DNA of 64,000 bases from Viridibacillus arvi (GCF_001274945.1 NZ_LILB01000005.1:1502686-1566685), one strand, 5' to 3'. Shown: positions 50,665-61,318, counted from the first letter of the stretch. Numbers and translations: made by a program. The notes: a model not told the origin generated them from the sequence alone.

Positions 50665-51165
50665 TTACTTTGCTTCTATTTTATAAAACTCTTCAGGAAT
50701 TGGCCCAACATTACGTCGATGATAAAGCAATGGCTCTTTCTCAGTATTTTCAATATTGAAGACATGCCCGATTAAAATAGTATGATCACCTGCATCAATT
50801 TGCTGGATTGTTTCACACTCTAGCACCGATAATGTATCATTCAAAATAGGTAATCTTTGTTCAGACTCTTGCCACTTACATTGACTGAAACGATCTTCAA
50901 TTTTACTCGAAAATAGGTTACACAGTTCTTGTTGTTCGCTTGCTAAAATATTAACGGCAAATTTTTTCGTTTTCATAAATTCATTATATGATTTTGATTT
51001 TTTATCGATTGACCATAAAATGAGTAAAGGATCTAGAGAAACCGATGCAAATGAATTGACCGTTAATCCAAGAGGTTCATGGTTTTCATTGAATGTTGTC
51101 ACCACTGTAACTCCTGTTGGGTAGTTACCTAAAGCTTTTTTAAACGCTTGCTGTTGCTCTGACAT
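50665..51165 (-). CDS. Flavin reductase-like protein
   Basis: 166 aa from ATG 51165 (AGGAG at 8 nt). Flavin reductase domain: LGNYPTGVTVVTTF, LTVNSFASVSLDPLLIL, and a C-terminal GHV...YHRRNVGP. Supplies reduced FMN; likely partner of the two FMN monooxygenases upstream in the operon. Confidence 0.9.
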   Translation of the reverse strand: MSEQQQAFKKALGNYPTGVTVVTTFNENHEPLGLTVNSFASVSLDPLLILWSIDKKSKSYNEFMKTKKFAVNILASEQQELCNLFSSKIEDRFSQCKWQESEQRLPILNDTLSVLECETIQQIDAGDHTILIGHVFNIENTEKEPLLYHRRNVGPIPEEFYKIEAK

Positions 51166-51277
51166 ATTATTCACTCCTATTTTTCAATTCCTTTTTATTA
51201 TGATATCTCTATCATATGTTTATTTTTAACTAAAGGGTTCGGTCAAGAGTATGACGTAGAATTTCTTTAATTATAAG

Positions 51278-51877
51278 TTATTTTACAATAACAACTCTTT
51301 GATCGAGCGATTGTATTTCTTTCTCCTTTGGCGCAACAGTTGGCTTTCCAAATGGTAATTGCGCAATCAGTTTCCATCCTTTTTGAATTCCCCACTGCTT
51401 GCAGATTGCAGATGAAAACGTTGGAGTATAGTGCTGCAAACTAGCGCCAAATCCTTCGTACTCCAATGAAGTCCATACTAAGTATTGCAATATTCCTGAC
51501 GCTTGATGCGACCATTCAGTAAATTGTTCATGAAATAATGGGAACTTATTCTGCATTGATGCAACTACTTCATAATCCTCAAAAAACAATACTGTCCCAT
51601 AGCCACTTGCAAATGCATTAAACTTTCTCTTGTTTTTTTCTATGTGTTCTTCCGCTAATCCTTCTTTTATAGATTCAAATATAACTTGCCAAAAATCTTT
51701 ATTACTATTTCCAAGTAGGACAACGAGTCGACCTGTTTGAGAATTAAAAGCTGTTGGAGTGTTTGCTACAGCTAATTGGACAACCTCCTCAATACGTTCG
51801 TCAGAAATAACAAATTCATCTGTAATACTATAAAAGGATCGTCTTTCTTCTATCGCTGAATAAAAATCACCTGACAT
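51278..51877 (-). CDS. Nitroreductase-family protein
   Basis: 199 aa. FMN-binding motif ERRSFYSITDEFVISDERI at the N-terminus, NTPTAFNSQTGRLVVLLG and FGASLQHYTP. Uses NAD(P)H to reduce a substrate or FMN. Same strand and spacing as the operon; its role in sulfur use is inferred. Confidence 0.87.
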   Translation of the reverse strand: MSGDFYSAIEERRSFYSITDEFVISDERIEEVVQLAVANTPTAFNSQTGRLVVLLGNSNKDFWQVIFESIKEGLAEEHIEKNKRKFNAFASGYGTVLFFEDYEVVASMQNKFPLFHEQFTEWSHQASGILQYLVWTSLEYEGFGASLQHYTPTFSSAICKQWGIQKGWKLIAQLPFGKPTVAPKEKEIQSLDQRVVIVK

Positions 51878-51893
51878 TTTAAGAGTCTCCCTC

Positions 51894-52412
51894 CTACTCT
51901 GTTATATCAAATCTGTAACATTTCACTAATGTATCAAATTTATAAAACTCTTTGGTTTGATCTCTTTGAAAACCAAGCCATTCATACAATCTAATTGCAT
52001 CTGACATTTTATCTGTAGTATGCAAATAAAGAGACTCTGCTCCTTTTTGTTTAGCATACTCTATACTTACTTTTAACAGTTCTTTAGCCACGCCTTTCCC
52101 TCTAGCAGAAGGGTGTACTGCCAACAAACGTACAATAGGAGTATGGATTTCTAACTCAGGCAAACCATATGCCTCCTTTGATGAAGAAAAAATTTGTAAT
52201 GTTCCCAGAATAGAATCGTTGCTTTTCGCTACTAAAACGCGGTCCAAATTAGGATTGTCTAATGAAGTTCTAATCTCCCCAATATACGTATTCCAAACTT
52301 CCTCATTTTCATAACTATCTTTATATTGTTCATAGCTTTTCACTAAAACTTCACGTGTTGCATCCTTTTCTTGTTCTAACAAGACATCTATCGCGATAAT
52401 ACTCCCCATCAT
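51894..52412 (-). CDS. GNAT acetyltransferase (YtmI/SnaA-like)
   Basis: 172 aa. Acetyl-CoA motif LLAVHPSARGKGVAKELL, followed by AESLYLHTTDKMSDAIRLYEWLGF. In Bacillus subtilis the ytmI gene heads an equivalent sulfur operon and acetylates S-substituted cysteine; here it comes after the transporter genes. Confidence 0.87.
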   Translation of the reverse strand: MMGSIIAIDVLLEQEKDATREVLVKSYEQYKDSYENEEVWNTYIGEIRTSLDNPNLDRVLVAKSNDSILGTLQIFSSSKEAYGLPELEIHTPIVRLLAVHPSARGKGVAKELLKVSIEYAKQKGAESLYLHTTDKMSDAIRLYEWLGFQRDQTKEFYKFDTLVKCYRFDITE

Positions 52413-52435
52413 ACCTGACCCCTTTCTAGGTACAT

Positions 52436-53155
52436 TTAAATTGCACTATTTGTATAGGATTTCGCCTTTTTCTCTACGGCATAAGATACCCATTCTATAA
52501 TTGCTGTAATAATCCAGTATAAAAAACCGGCTGCTATGAAAGCTTCCAAAAACTTTAGATTTTTGGAAGCGATTATATTTGCAGCACCTGTAATTTCCTT
52601 TTGAGATACTAGAAAAGCAATTGATGTGGTATGTAAAAAGCCGATTATTAGGTTTGTAAAATTAGGTATAGACTGAGCTAATGCTTGAGGTAAAATAATT
52701 CTTTCCAGTACTTGAAATGTATTCATCCCTATTGCATACGCTGCCTCTATTTGCCCCTGTGATACACTAGATATCCCTGATCGAATAATCTCAGATAAGT
52801 AGGACCCCGCTGTTAAAGATAAAGCGGTTATGACAAACAAGACAATAGGAATAGAGTTAGATTGAATAGGTAAATGTAAATATTTAATTAATATATCTAG
52901 CAGTAACGGTATCCCAAAATAAATTAACATAATATGCATAATTGCAGGAGTGCCCCTAAAAAAAGAAACATAAGCATTAGCTATTGGGCTTAACAATTTC
53001 AAATTATATGCTCTAATCATTGCAACAGAGACTCCGATAAGAAACCCAAAAATAATTGGTATAAATGTGAGTATTAGAGTTAACGGGGCAGCTTTTAATA
53101 GTTCCTTGAAAGCAATCCAGATAAAAAGAAAGTCAATTGTCATACTACTTTGCAC
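52436..53155 (-). CDS. Amino acid ABC transporter permease (TcyM/YtmM-like)
   Basis: 239 aa, five TM segments, EAA loop QIEAAYAIGMNTFQVLERIILPQALAQSIPN (in parts: EAAYAIGMNTFQVL, ILPQALAQSIPN). Second membrane subunit of a cystine/sulfur amino acid importer. 6 nt from the preceding permease gene. Confidence 0.9.
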   Translation of the reverse strand: MQSSMTIDFLFIWIAFKELLKAAPLTLILTFIPIIFGFLIGVSVAMIRAYNLKLLSPIANAYVSFFRGTPAIMHIMLIYFGIPLLLDILIKYLHLPIQSNSIPIVLFVITALSLTAGSYLSEIIRSGISSVSQGQIEAAYAIGMNTFQVLERIILPQALAQSIPNFTNLIIGFLHTTSIAFLVSQKEITGAANIIASKNLKFLEAFIAAGFLYWIITAIIEWVSYAVEKKAKSYTNSAI

Positions 53156-53161
53156 CCTTTC

Positions 53162-53866
53162 TCAGATTGTAGCTGTTCCATTTGGTTGATAACGATTTAA
53201 ATATCTCTCGGAAATTTTAAATACTTTCTCTAAAATTACTACAACAATGTAGTAAACGATTGCTAACGAAATATACACTTCTAAAGCATGTGCTGTTGAA
53301 GCAATTAATGTCTCGCCCCTTCCCATCATGTCCATTACACCAATTGTGAAAGCTAAAGAAGTATCTTTTAATGAACCGATTATAGAATTTGAGATATTAG
53401 GAAATGCGATTCTAATTGCTTGTGGAAATATTATTCTGTAGAAATTTTGAAAACGAGTCATTCCAATTGAATATGCAGCTTCCGTTTGACCATAATTGAT
53501 AGCTGAGATGGCACTACGAAATATCTCTGCAAAAATTGCTCCATTACTAAGTGAATAAGTAATAATAACGAAGTAGAGTGCATCCATTCTTGTAATATCT
53601 ATATTCCATAACATCAAAACTGCAGGTAGCCCATAGTAGACAAGGAATAACTGAATAAGTATAGGTGTACCTCTAATAAATGATATATATAAAGTAATCA
53701 TTTGCTTTAATATTGGAATATGAAACAACTTTGGTATAGCCGCAACTATACCAATTAAAATTCCAAGTATTGTAGAATAAATTAAAATTTCTAGAGTAAT
53801 ACCCAAGTATTTTGTTAATGTAGGAATAAATTCAATAATTAATGCCGGATCAAATACTTTCCCCAT
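53162..53866 (-). CDS. Amino acid ABC transporter permease (TcyL/YtmL-like)
   Basis: 234 aa from ATG 53866 (GGAAGG upstream). EAA loop TEAAYSIGMTRFQNFYRIIF. Pairs with the following permease. Confidence 0.9.
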   Translation of the reverse strand: MGKVFDPALIIEFIPTLTKYLGITLEILIYSTILGILIGIVAAIPKLFHIPILKQMITLYISFIRGTPILIQLFLVYYGLPAVLMLWNIDITRMDALYFVIITYSLSNGAIFAEIFRSAISAINYGQTEAAYSIGMTRFQNFYRIIFPQAIRIAFPNISNSIIGSLKDTSLAFTIGVMDMMGRGETLIASTAHALEVYISLAIVYYIVVVILEKVFKISERYLNRYQPNGTATI

Positions 53867-53892
53867 CCACTCGCTTCCTTCCAAACTATTAT

Positions 53893-54702
53893 TTAAAACT
53901 CAACAGAATAATCTGCTCCTAGCCATTTCTCGCTCAATTTGCTAACAACTCCCTCCTTCTTTAACTCTCTAAGTGCCTCATCCACTCTATTTGAAAGTGT
54001 TGTTTCATCCTTATTGAGTAAGAAATACACTTTAGAATTTAGTAATGTTTCCCCAACTACCTCTTGCTCTGCATCTGCTTGCTCATTATAAAATTTAGCT
54101 GCAAATGGTGTTGAAATAATAGCATCTATACGATTTGTTTTAAGTTGATTGATAATATCAGTTGTGTTAGTTCCGTAATTAATCGTCGCTCCTAAATTAT
54201 GTTTTTTATTGTATTCTTCAATGAAAACGGCTGAATTACTAGTTGGAGTAACACTAATTTTTTTCCCTGCTAAATCATTAATCGATTTAATATCCTTATT
54301 GCCTTGATGAATGGTCACCTTTAACGGAAAAACATTATACGGTTCTTTATTAAATAAAAACTTTTCTTCTCTTTCTTTATTCACTTCCATTTGATGCGCA
54401 ATAAGGTCAATTTTTTTAGTTTCTAAACTTAATAACAAATTTGAAAACTCCATCGTCTTAAATTCGAATTCATATTCCGGTAGCTTTTCATCTATCGCTT
54501 TTACAATCTCGATATCGTACCCCGTCAACTTTCCTTCATCATTTATAAAACAAATATTTGGAAATTGAGTTCCCGTACCAACAATGATTTTCTGAACCTT
54601 TGTTGAACTTCCTTCTTTATCATCCACTGACTCTGCCTCTGATGAGCAAGCACTCAATAAAGCAATTACAAATAAAAGACCCCAAAACCATAGTTTCTTC
54701 AT
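53893..54702 (-). CDS. Sulfur amino acid-binding lipoprotein (TcyJ/K-like)
   Basis: 269 aa from ATG 54702 (GGGAGGG). Lipobox LLSAC (Cys18), then a type-3 solute-binding domain: LTGYDIEIVKAIDEKL, MEFSNLLLSLETKKIDLIAHQM, GKKISVTPTSN. B. subtilis has two such genes (tcyJ, tcyK) in this operon; here one. Confidence 0.9.
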   Translation of the reverse strand: MKKLWFWGLLFVIALLSACSSEAESVDDKEGSSTKVQKIIVGTGTQFPNICFINDEGKLTGYDIEIVKAIDEKLPEYEFEFKTMEFSNLLLSLETKKIDLIAHQMEVNKEREEKFLFNKEPYNVFPLKVTIHQGNKDIKSINDLAGKKISVTPTSNSAVFIEEYNKKHNLGATINYGTNTTDIINQLKTNRIDAIISTPFAAKFYNEQADAEQEVVGETLLNSKVYFLLNKDETTLSNRVDEALRELKKEGVVSKLSEKWLGADYSVEF

Positions 54703-54759
54703 TATTTTCCCTCCCACCTAAATAACTAAATGTCTAAATGTTTATTTGTTTACTTGGTT

Positions 54760-55029
54760 TTAATCCAAAACTAATACTTCATCTAATGCTTCTTGCAAAT
54801 GCTCTATTCCTACTTCCGTTACTCCACGATATACATTTCCTTGACCAATTTCTACAACAGGTACGTGACGTACACCGTATTTTACATCTAAAATATCTCT
54901 TAAATGATCATTATTAGTGACATCCACTGTTTTATAAGCTAACTCTTTCTCAACTAAATATTTTTTTACATCATCACAATAGCTACAGCCTTCTTTTGAC
55001 CAAATTATAATAGATATATTTTCTGACAT
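54760..55029 (-). CDS. Glutaredoxin-like protein (YtnI-like)
   Basis: 89 aa thioredoxin fold. Active site GCSYC near residues 14-18 and cis-Pro HVPVV. In sulfur operons it is thought to work with the YtnJ monooxygenase. Confidence 0.9.
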   Translation of the reverse strand: MSENISIIIWSKEGCSYCDDVKKYLVEKELAYKTVDVTNNDHLRDILDVKYGVRHVPVVEIGQGNVYRGVTEVGIEHLQEALDEVLVLD

Positions 55030-55068
55030 GCTATCTACCCCCGGAATATAATATTTTTTTAATAGCTA

Positions 55069-56085
55069 TTATATTGATACTTCTTTGCGTACCATTGTTG
55101 CTAAAGATTTTGGACTTAATAATTCAAAAGACTTTAAACGCTCTTCACTTTTAGGTATAGGTGTATGTAAAATAAACTCATCTATACTGTATAACTGATG
55201 CAGTTGGTCTAGCGTACTCTTCACTTCAGTAGCTGTACCAGCAATTATATTCGCGGCATATTCCTTCACCTCATAATCCTCACCGGACTCTTGGCCGAAT
55301 TTGTCCGCCGCTTCATGCGAATTTAAAGTCAAACTACGTCCACTTGCTAAATGTACTTTTACAATCTTTTGGTTCTCAGCTAAAATTATTGCTTCTTGTG
55401 AAGTTGGTGCTGCAATTGTTGCTACAGCTACGATGAACTTTCCATTCTTATTATTTTCTTTATACACTTTCGATGCCTCAGCAATAATGCTATCATCACT
55501 ATTGATAAAGCGTGCAAATACAAATGTTATTCCTAATTCCCTGGCTAATTTTGCACTGTTTGGACTAGCACCTAACAAATATAATTCCTGTTTACTAGGT
55601 GGTATGGGAGTAGCCTGAATTCCTGCTAAAGGGTGCGTTTCGGGAACTTTGTTATCTATTAATTGCTGTAAGAATATTAAACGTTCATCAAAATCTTCAC
55701 CATTATTAACTGTTCCATATTGTAGAGCTTTCGTAGATAATGGTAACCCACCTGGTGCTTTGCCAATCCCTAAGTCTACACGCCCCGGTTCTAGAGTAGA
55801 CAACACATGAAAGTTTTCCGCTACTTTATAAGGACTATAATGTTGAAGCATCACACCTCCAGAACCAATTCTAATTCTTTTTGTTTTAGCTAATAAGTAA
55901 GATACCAATACTTCAGGGGATGAACCTGCAACATCAACTGAATTATGATGTTCCGATACCCAAAATCGCTCATATCCCCACTCTTCTGCAAGCTGTGCTA
56001 ATTTTACTGACTGTTGTAAAACATCATGATTAGAAGATCCTTCAATGACTGGACTTTGATCAAGAATTCCAATTTTATACGCCAT
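55069..56085 (-). CDS. Luciferase-like FMN monooxygenase
   Basis: 338 aa, bacterial luciferase family: LGILDQSPVIEG-type start, WVSEHHNSVDVAGSSPEVLV, RIGSGGVMLQHYSPYKVAE, GRVDLGIGKAPGG. Uses FMNH2 and O2 on an organosulfur or similar compound. It is an extra oxygenase relative to the B. subtilis ytm operon. Confidence 0.9.
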   Translation of the reverse strand: MAYKIGILDQSPVIEGSSNHDVLQQSVKLAQLAEEWGYERFWVSEHHNSVDVAGSSPEVLVSYLLAKTKRIRIGSGGVMLQHYSPYKVAENFHVLSTLEPGRVDLGIGKAPGGLPLSTKALQYGTVNNGEDFDERLIFLQQLIDNKVPETHPLAGIQATPIPPSKQELYLLGASPNSAKLARELGITFVFARFINSDDSIIAEASKVYKENNKNGKFIVAVATIAAPTSQEAIILAENQKIVKVHLASGRSLTLNSHEAADKFGQESGEDYEVKEYAANIIAGTATEVKSTLDQLHQLYSIDEFILHTPIPKSEERLKSFELLSPKSLATMVRKEVSI

Positions 56086-56109
56086 CGTTTTAACTCTCCT
56101 CTTTTCTCC

Positions 56110-56862
56110 TTAAATAGAATAATCCAACTCAGGAGTCATCCTTTTTAAGAATTGTCTTGTACGTTCTTCTTTCTGTTCAACGAATATATTTTTTGGTGTC
56201 CCTTCTTCTACTACAACACCGTTATCCATAAAAATAATTCTGTCAGATATTTCTCTAGCAAAGTTCATTTCATGAGTTACGATAATCATCGTTTTTCCTT
56301 CTTTAGCAATTTTAGCGATTACTTCTAATACCTCTCCGACTAATTCTGGGTCTAAGGCCGATGTAGGCTCATCAAATAAAATAACATCGGGATTTAAAGC
56401 AAGTGCCCTAGCAATCCCTACACGTTGTTGCTGCCCTCCTGATAATTGACTAGGATAGGAATCTATTTTATTTTTTAGCCCTACTTTTTGTAACACTTCT
56501 AATGCAATTTCTTTCGATTCCTTTGCATTTCTTTTTTGTACAACAAGCAAACCTTCCATTACATTTTGCAGTGCTGTTTTATGCTGAAATAAGTTATAGC
56601 TTTGAAAAACCATTGCAGATTTTTTTCGCAAACTTATAATTTCCTTTTTATTTACCTTACCGGAATTAATAGAAATATCACCGATTGTTACAGTGCCTCC
56701 ATCTGGACTTTCTAAATAATTTAGACACCTTAAAAGTGTTGTCTTTCCAGATCCACTTGGTCCTAAAATTGAAATAATCTCGCCCTTATCAACCTTGATA
56801 TTAATTCCTTTTAGCACTTCATTATGTCCAAAACTTTTACGTAACTCTTTAATATCAATCAT
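56110..56862 (-). CDS. Amino acid ABC transporter ATPase (TcyN/YtmN-like)
   Basis: 250 aa. Walker [11 protein letters not shown]-loop [11 protein letters not shown], signature [15 protein letters not shown], Walker [14 protein letters not shown]-loop IVTHEM. Energises the permeases further along the operon. Confidence 0.93.
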   Translation of the reverse strand: MIDIKELRKSFGHNEVLKGINIKVDKGEIISILGPSGSGKTTLLRCLNYLESPDGGTVTIGDISINSGKVNKKEIISLRKKSAMVFQSYNLFQHKTALQNVMEGLLVVQKRNAKESKEIALEVLQKVGLKNKIDSYPSQLSGGQQQRVGIARALALNPDVILFDEPTSALDPELVGEVLEVIAKIAKEGKTMIIVTHEMNFAREISDRIIFMDNGVVVEEGTPKNIFVEQKEERTRQFLKRMTPELDYSI

Positions 56863-56937
56863 CTAATACCTCCTCTCAATACTTTTTTTAGAAATCATTA
56901 CTATTCAAATTGAATAACTAGGTTTTAATCTATAAAT

Positions 56938-58266
56938 TTAAACTGTTTGCTTTATATAGCGGCTTTGTTTGAATGGCAATCCTAAATTCCCTCTTAAAGT
57001 ATCAGCTTCATAGTCCTCTCGATAAATACCACGCTGTTGTAAAATTGGTACAACTTTATCAACAAAATTATCCAATGCGTCTGGCAATGTAGCTGCTATA
57101 ATAAAACCATCTGCTCCACGCTCCTCAAACCATAGCTGTACTAAATCTGCAATTTTGTCAGGTGTACCGATAAATTGTGTACGTGGTGTTGCTTCTCGTA
57201 ACGCAATTTGACGTAATGTTAATTTCTGCTCAATTGCTTCTCTTTTTATACGATCTGTATGACTACGGAAGCTATTTGCTCCTATATCTCCTAAATCAGG
57301 GAATGCTTCATCTAGTGGATATTGAGAAAAGTCGTGATGATCAAAGTAGCGCCCCAAGTATGCTAGCGCTCGTTCAATAGACACTAAATTTGCTAATTCT
57401 TCATATTTTCTTTCTGCTTCCTCTTCAGTATCACCAATAATTGGAGATATTCCTGGCAAAATAACAACTTCATCAGGATTGCGACCAAAAGTTTTAACTT
57501 GTTCTTTAACATCCTGGTAAAACCCTTGTGCTTCCTGCAAAGTTTTAGCCATTGTGAAAATGGCATCGGCATCTTTAGCTGCTAAGCGTTTTCCTGCTTC
57601 TGAAGAACCTGCTTGGAAAATAACTGGCTGCCCTTGCTTTGTGCGACCAATATTCAGCGGTCCTTGCACAGAGAAGAATTCTCCTTGATGATTAAGTTGG
57701 TGTAACTTAGACGGGTCAAAAAATTGGTCATTTTCTTTATCCCCAACAAATGCATCATCATCCCAAGAATCCCAAAGACCTGTTGCAACCTCTAAATACT
57801 CTTCCGCAATTCGATAACGTTTTGCATGATCAGGATGTTCATCCACAGTTTTATTGTAATTTAATGCTGTATTTTCTAATGGGGTTGTTACGACATTCCA
57901 ACCTGCACGACCATTACTAATATGATCAAGTGAGGCAAATTGACGTGCAATTGTAAAAGGTTCGCTATAAGAAGTAGAGACTGTTCCAACAAGACCTATT
58001 TTTGAAGTAAGCGCAGCTAACGCTGACAAAATAGTTATCGGCTCAAAACGATTCAAGAAATGTGGAATTGATTTCTCATTTATGAATAGACCATCTGCTA
58101 TAAATACTAAATCAAATTTTCCTTCCTCTGCCTTTTGTGCCTGTTGCGTATAAAAATTTAAATTTACACTTGAATTTGTTAACACTTTTGGATGACGCCA
58201 CCCTGAAATATTACCACCAACACCATGAATAATCGCACCGAATTTGATTTGTCGCTTTCCAGCCAT
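56938..58266 (-). CDS. NtaA/SnaA/DszA-type FMN monooxygenase (YtnJ-like)
   Basis: 442 aa from ATG 58266 (GGGAGGT). Family motifs: [47 protein letters not shown]. YtnJ oxidises N-acetyl-S-alkylcysteine-type compounds during sulfur scavenging. First structural gene behind the LysR gene. Confidence 0.92.
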   Translation of the reverse strand: MAGKRQIKFGAIIHGVGGNISGWRHPKVLTNSSVNLNFYTQQAQKAEEGKFDLVFIADGLFINEKSIPHFLNRFEPITILSALAALTSKIGLVGTVSTSYSEPFTIARQFASLDHISNGRAGWNVVTTPLENTALNYNKTVDEHPDHAKRYRIAEEYLEVATGLWDSWDDDAFVGDKENDQFFDPSKLHQLNHQGEFFSVQGPLNIGRTKQGQPVIFQAGSSEAGKRLAAKDADAIFTMAKTLQEAQGFYQDVKEQVKTFGRNPDEVVILPGISPIIGDTEEEAERKYEELANLVSIERALAYLGRYFDHHDFSQYPLDEAFPDLGDIGANSFRSHTDRIKREAIEQKLTLRQIALREATPRTQFIGTPDKIADLVQLWFEERGADGFIIAATLPDALDNFVDKVVPILQQRGIYREDYEADTLRGNLGLPFKQSRYIKQTV

Positions 58267-58304
58267 ACTAATACCTCCCATTTTCAATTCCGTATAATTT
58301 TTAA

Positions 58305-58322
58305 TTACAAGTTAACTTATAA
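58305..58322. promoter_or_regulatory. Palindrome in the ytnJ-like leader, candidate regulator site
   Basis: TTACAAGTTAACTTATAA, one mismatch from perfect, about 40 nt 5' of the monooxygenase start; a TATAAT-like box follows at 58325-58331 (minus strand). It could bind the LysR protein or CymR. Confidence 0.4.
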
Positions 58323-58436
58323 GAATTATACGTTTTCTAATTGTGGATAATACTAACATTTTTCTTATAGGGCTGACAAGAGTAATAATGATAGGAAAAA
58401 TTAATAATTGATTAAAAATTTCTATCAATCTATTTT

Positions 58437-59315
58437 TCATTGTAGAAATGCATTTATAGAGCGATTTATATCTTTACGAAGTAGTTCCACCGCTTCACTT
58501 TGAAAATATGTTAAATAGACATGTTGCTTTATCAACAACAAATGAGAAGTATCTATTTCTACTAGTTCACCTCTTGCAAGCTCATCCTTCACACTTAAAT
58601 AAGGTAAGAATCCAATGCAGTGTTTATTTTTTATGAGTGATTTTGCTACTTCTAAATGATCTACTTTAAATTCAATACGAGGTTCTACCTTCTCTACCTC
58701 AAACAATTTATAAATCAAATTCCAATCAAAGGCTCCACACTCAAAAAACACCATTGGTTCCTCTGCAAGTACTTTTGCGTCAATCATTTGCTTACCTAAT
58801 AAAGAATGTCCAGGACTAACAATTAATCTCACGGAATTATCAAGTATACTATCTTGTTGAATACCTTCACTTGTTAACTGTTTCATAAAAGCCATATCAA
58901 TTTGCTTATTCAACAACTTTTCTAATAGCACATCATTTGTAGCTGATACAAATTTAAACCGCAACTCAGGATTTTGCGTTTTCCAAAAAGGCAAAGCAAA
59001 TGGAATAAAGTATTGAGAAGTTATTATATTTGCCCCAATTACAATTTCATGCTGATTCTCTCGATGTTTCATTTGCTGTTTTCCATCATTAAATGTTTGA
59101 ATGATTTGCTGAGCATATGGAATAAAATCCTTCCCTTGCTGAGTTAGTATTACTCCTCTTCCTTGCCTTTCAAATAACTCCGTATTCAATTCACGTTCCA
59201 ATGTTTTAATTCGCGCTGTAACTGTAGGCTGTGATAAGAATAACGCCTTCGATGCTTTATGAAAGCTCTGCAAATGCACGACATACATAAAGGCTTCTAA
59301 ATGATCAATATTCAT
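58437..59315 (-). CDS. LysR-family regulator (YtlI-like)
   Basis: 292 aa. N-terminal winged HTH HLEAFMYVVHLQSFHKASKA, SQPTVTARIKTLERELNTEL; C-terminal periplasmic-binding fold. In B. subtilis YtlI activates the ytm operon and is transcribed divergently; here the gene reads in the same direction as the operon. Confidence 0.9.
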   Translation of the reverse strand: MNIDHLEAFMYVVHLQSFHKASKALFLSQPTVTARIKTLERELNTELFERQGRGVILTQQGKDFIPYAQQIIQTFNDGKQQMKHRENQHEIVIGANIITSQYFIPFALPFWKTQNPELRFKFVSATNDVLLEKLLNKQIDMAFMKQLTSEGIQQDSILDNSVRLIVSPGHSLLGKQMIDAKVLAEEPMVFFECGAFDWNLIYKLFEVEKVEPRIEFKVDHLEVAKSLIKNKHCIGFLPYLSVKDELARGELVEIDTSHLLLIKQHVYLTYFQSEAVELLRKDINRSINAFLQ

Positions 59316-60175
59316 CTATTTACCTCCCTTTATTATTCCATTTTTCAGTCTTTAGTGTACTTGAAAAAGAAAGTAAATACTATGCAATCATCGTTCTTGC
59401 AGTCGCAGCAATTTTGCAGTATTATATGAATACAAGCTGCATTGTTCGTAATCATATTAAGTTTTAACCTTTAAGCTGTAAAAGGGAGTTTTAATTGAGG
59501 ACGGACTGGCATGCCGCATTCCATTGTTAATGCGGACAAACATGAAACCCTCTGCGAACACCCACTTTGAGGAGTGGTGGTTTAAAACTTTCAATATTAA
59601 AAAATTACGGCATACGCGGCTTATTAAATTGCATTATATCAACGTTTTTTAACGTTTAAGCACTTACCTTTTGGTAGGTGCTTTTTTGTGCATATTTCTC
59701 CGATGGTGCAAATTTTTAAATTACTTTTATGTAATATACGAAAGGAGAATATAACCCCATTATTGATGAATTCCCATCACTTGAAAAGTGTTCCAAAAAG
59801 TCAAAGCATCCCTAGATTAGCGAAGTTTCTAAAATGCAGAATACAATATAAAGGAAAAGAAACAATGATAAAATTTATTATTTTATAACGCTCTAAGGAC
59901 AAACGTTTAAACTTTATCTTTTAATTGTAAAAGGGTTCGAGGACGCATTTTATTCTATCACCCAGTAATTATGGATTGGTTAGCTAACTAATAAAGAAGA
60001 AAAAGTGAAATCATTAATTACATATGAATATAAATATTAAACAACATATAATGCCCACCTATAATATCTGGTGGGCATTATTCTTTATAATTCATATAGT
60101 ATTAGTTGTGAAGCCAAATGCACCTAGTATAGTTAGTATGATGTCATTAATTGCCTGTCGCAAAACATCCAATTG
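59316..60175. other. Decayed intergenic region
   Basis: No intact gene. A plus-strand frame 59530-59652 (40 aa, ends FNIKKLRHTRLIKLHYINVF) followed by a terminator may be the end of a recombinase gene (KKLRHTR resembles the HxxR box of tyrosine recombinases), but no ribosome site or other motif is seen. CTGTAAAAGGGAGTT...GAGGACG near 59474-59504 recurs in part at 59927-59945. Confidence 0.4.
59653..59688 (+). terminator. Terminator after the 40-aa frame
   Basis: AAGCACTTACC-TTTT-GGTAGGTGCTTTTTT, plus-strand orientation. Confidence 0.85.
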
Positions 60176-60397
60176 TTAATGTAGTAAACCGTAAATCATC
60201 AAATTGTGAACTTTAGCTTCCACGAAGTTAAACTCATCTTTTTCAATTTTACTATGTGGTTGTGGGTGAAACCATTGAACTTCCCTATCATGAAAGATCC
60301 CTCGATAGTCGTTCCCCTCAATGTTTATTTTAAATTGAAAACGTTCGTTAACTTGACCTTCACACAACGGTTTAATTACCTCAAAATTTTGTAACAT
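60176..60397 (-). CDS. DUF5342-like small protein
   Basis: 73 aa, single beta-rich domain: MLQNFEVIKP, FQFKINIEGNDYRGIFHDR, VHNLMIYGLLH. Length and pattern fit the DUF5342 family of bacilli (from memory). SD GAAGGAGA precedes ATG 60397. Function unknown. Confidence 0.75.
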   Translation of the reverse strand: MLQNFEVIKPLCEGQVNERFQFKINIEGNDYRGIFHDREVQWFHPQPHSKIEKDEFNFVEAKVHNLMIYGLLH

Positions 60398-60839
60398 AAT
60401 GAAAATCTCCTTCTTTAGTTGGATTTTTAATATTCCTTGAACGGCTTTGATTATGTTTTGTTTTCGTTTTGCTTATGGCTTTATACTAACAATCCAAAAT
60501 TAGAAAGTAAGGTGAAAAAGATTAGAGTTTCATGAGAATAAAACAACAAAGTGTATCTTTCGGGGTTGTAACTTATAAAATATGAACTTTTCTAAGGTGG
60601 TGAAATGAATGTTAGGCGTAAATAGACAGTTTGCCGTACCAATTCGACTGTGTAGGAATATGACGCAAGTAAATATAACGAGAATTGCTGCGTTGGCTTG
60701 CGCCAATATGGTGTTTGATTTTTGTCTTATATGTATTCTTCTAAATGAAACAAAAAAATTGACGTCGCCCAGTAATTGGTTGACGTCTTTTTGGTTATTA
60801 TTCTCCGAGAATTAATTCTTCGAGTACTTCTGGCAACTC

Positions 60840-61151
60840 ACTCGCAGCACTCGAAAAGTAACATCAATCAATCTCTAAGAAAATTGAAAAATTGAGCGAC
60901 TTGTATATGAATGACATGATTTCGATTGAGGACATGAAAGCGAAAGTTGAAGCGTTGCAAAAAGACAAACAAGCTATAGAATTCAAACTTAAAGATAAGA
61001 TAGGCATAAAACTCTAAATCGATTCAAAGAAGTCTTATCTGTGGAGTTGGTATCGAAAATGCGGTATGAAGACCAGAAACGAGTGGTTAACACCTTAATT
61101 AGTAAAGTAGATGTAACTTCCGAGAACATGCGTATTCTCTGGGATATTTAG
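60840..61151 (+). pseudogene. Large serine recombinase, C-terminal remnant
   Basis: Fragments in shifting frames: KKIEKLSDLYMNDMISIEDM, KAKVEALQKDKQAIEF, then YEDQKRVVNTLISKVDV and ILWDI. This is the coiled coil and C-terminal block of large serine recombinases (phage/ICE integrases). Catalytic and DNA-binding domains are absent. The rest of 60398-61350 holds only scraps, including a hairpin near GACGTCGCCC at 60762-60790. Confidence 0.65.
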
Positions 61152-61291
61152 CACTTTGGAACAATGAGGTATGGCATGATGCAGTTATTTGGCAAAAAAC
61201 TAGATGCGAGAGAAGAAGATATTTTTTAGGAACTACTTTAAGAGTTGTTAAACAAATTCAACGAAGAGATAGCCAACCATAAATACTTTTC

Positions 61292-61318
61292 TTCACTCAA
61301 GCTACGCCGTTAATTGAA
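61292..61318. repeat. Degenerate copy of the array half site
   Basis: TTCACTCAAGCTACGCCG-TTAATTGAA, similar to TTCAACTAACCTGCCCCG-TTAGTTGAA. It is the only such match found outside 1-24 kb and lies just past the recombinase remnant. Confidence 0.4.

Noticed and set aside
60609-60815. 68-residue plus-strand frame
   Set aside because: No homology recognised; it overlaps a hairpin and the decayed recombinase area.
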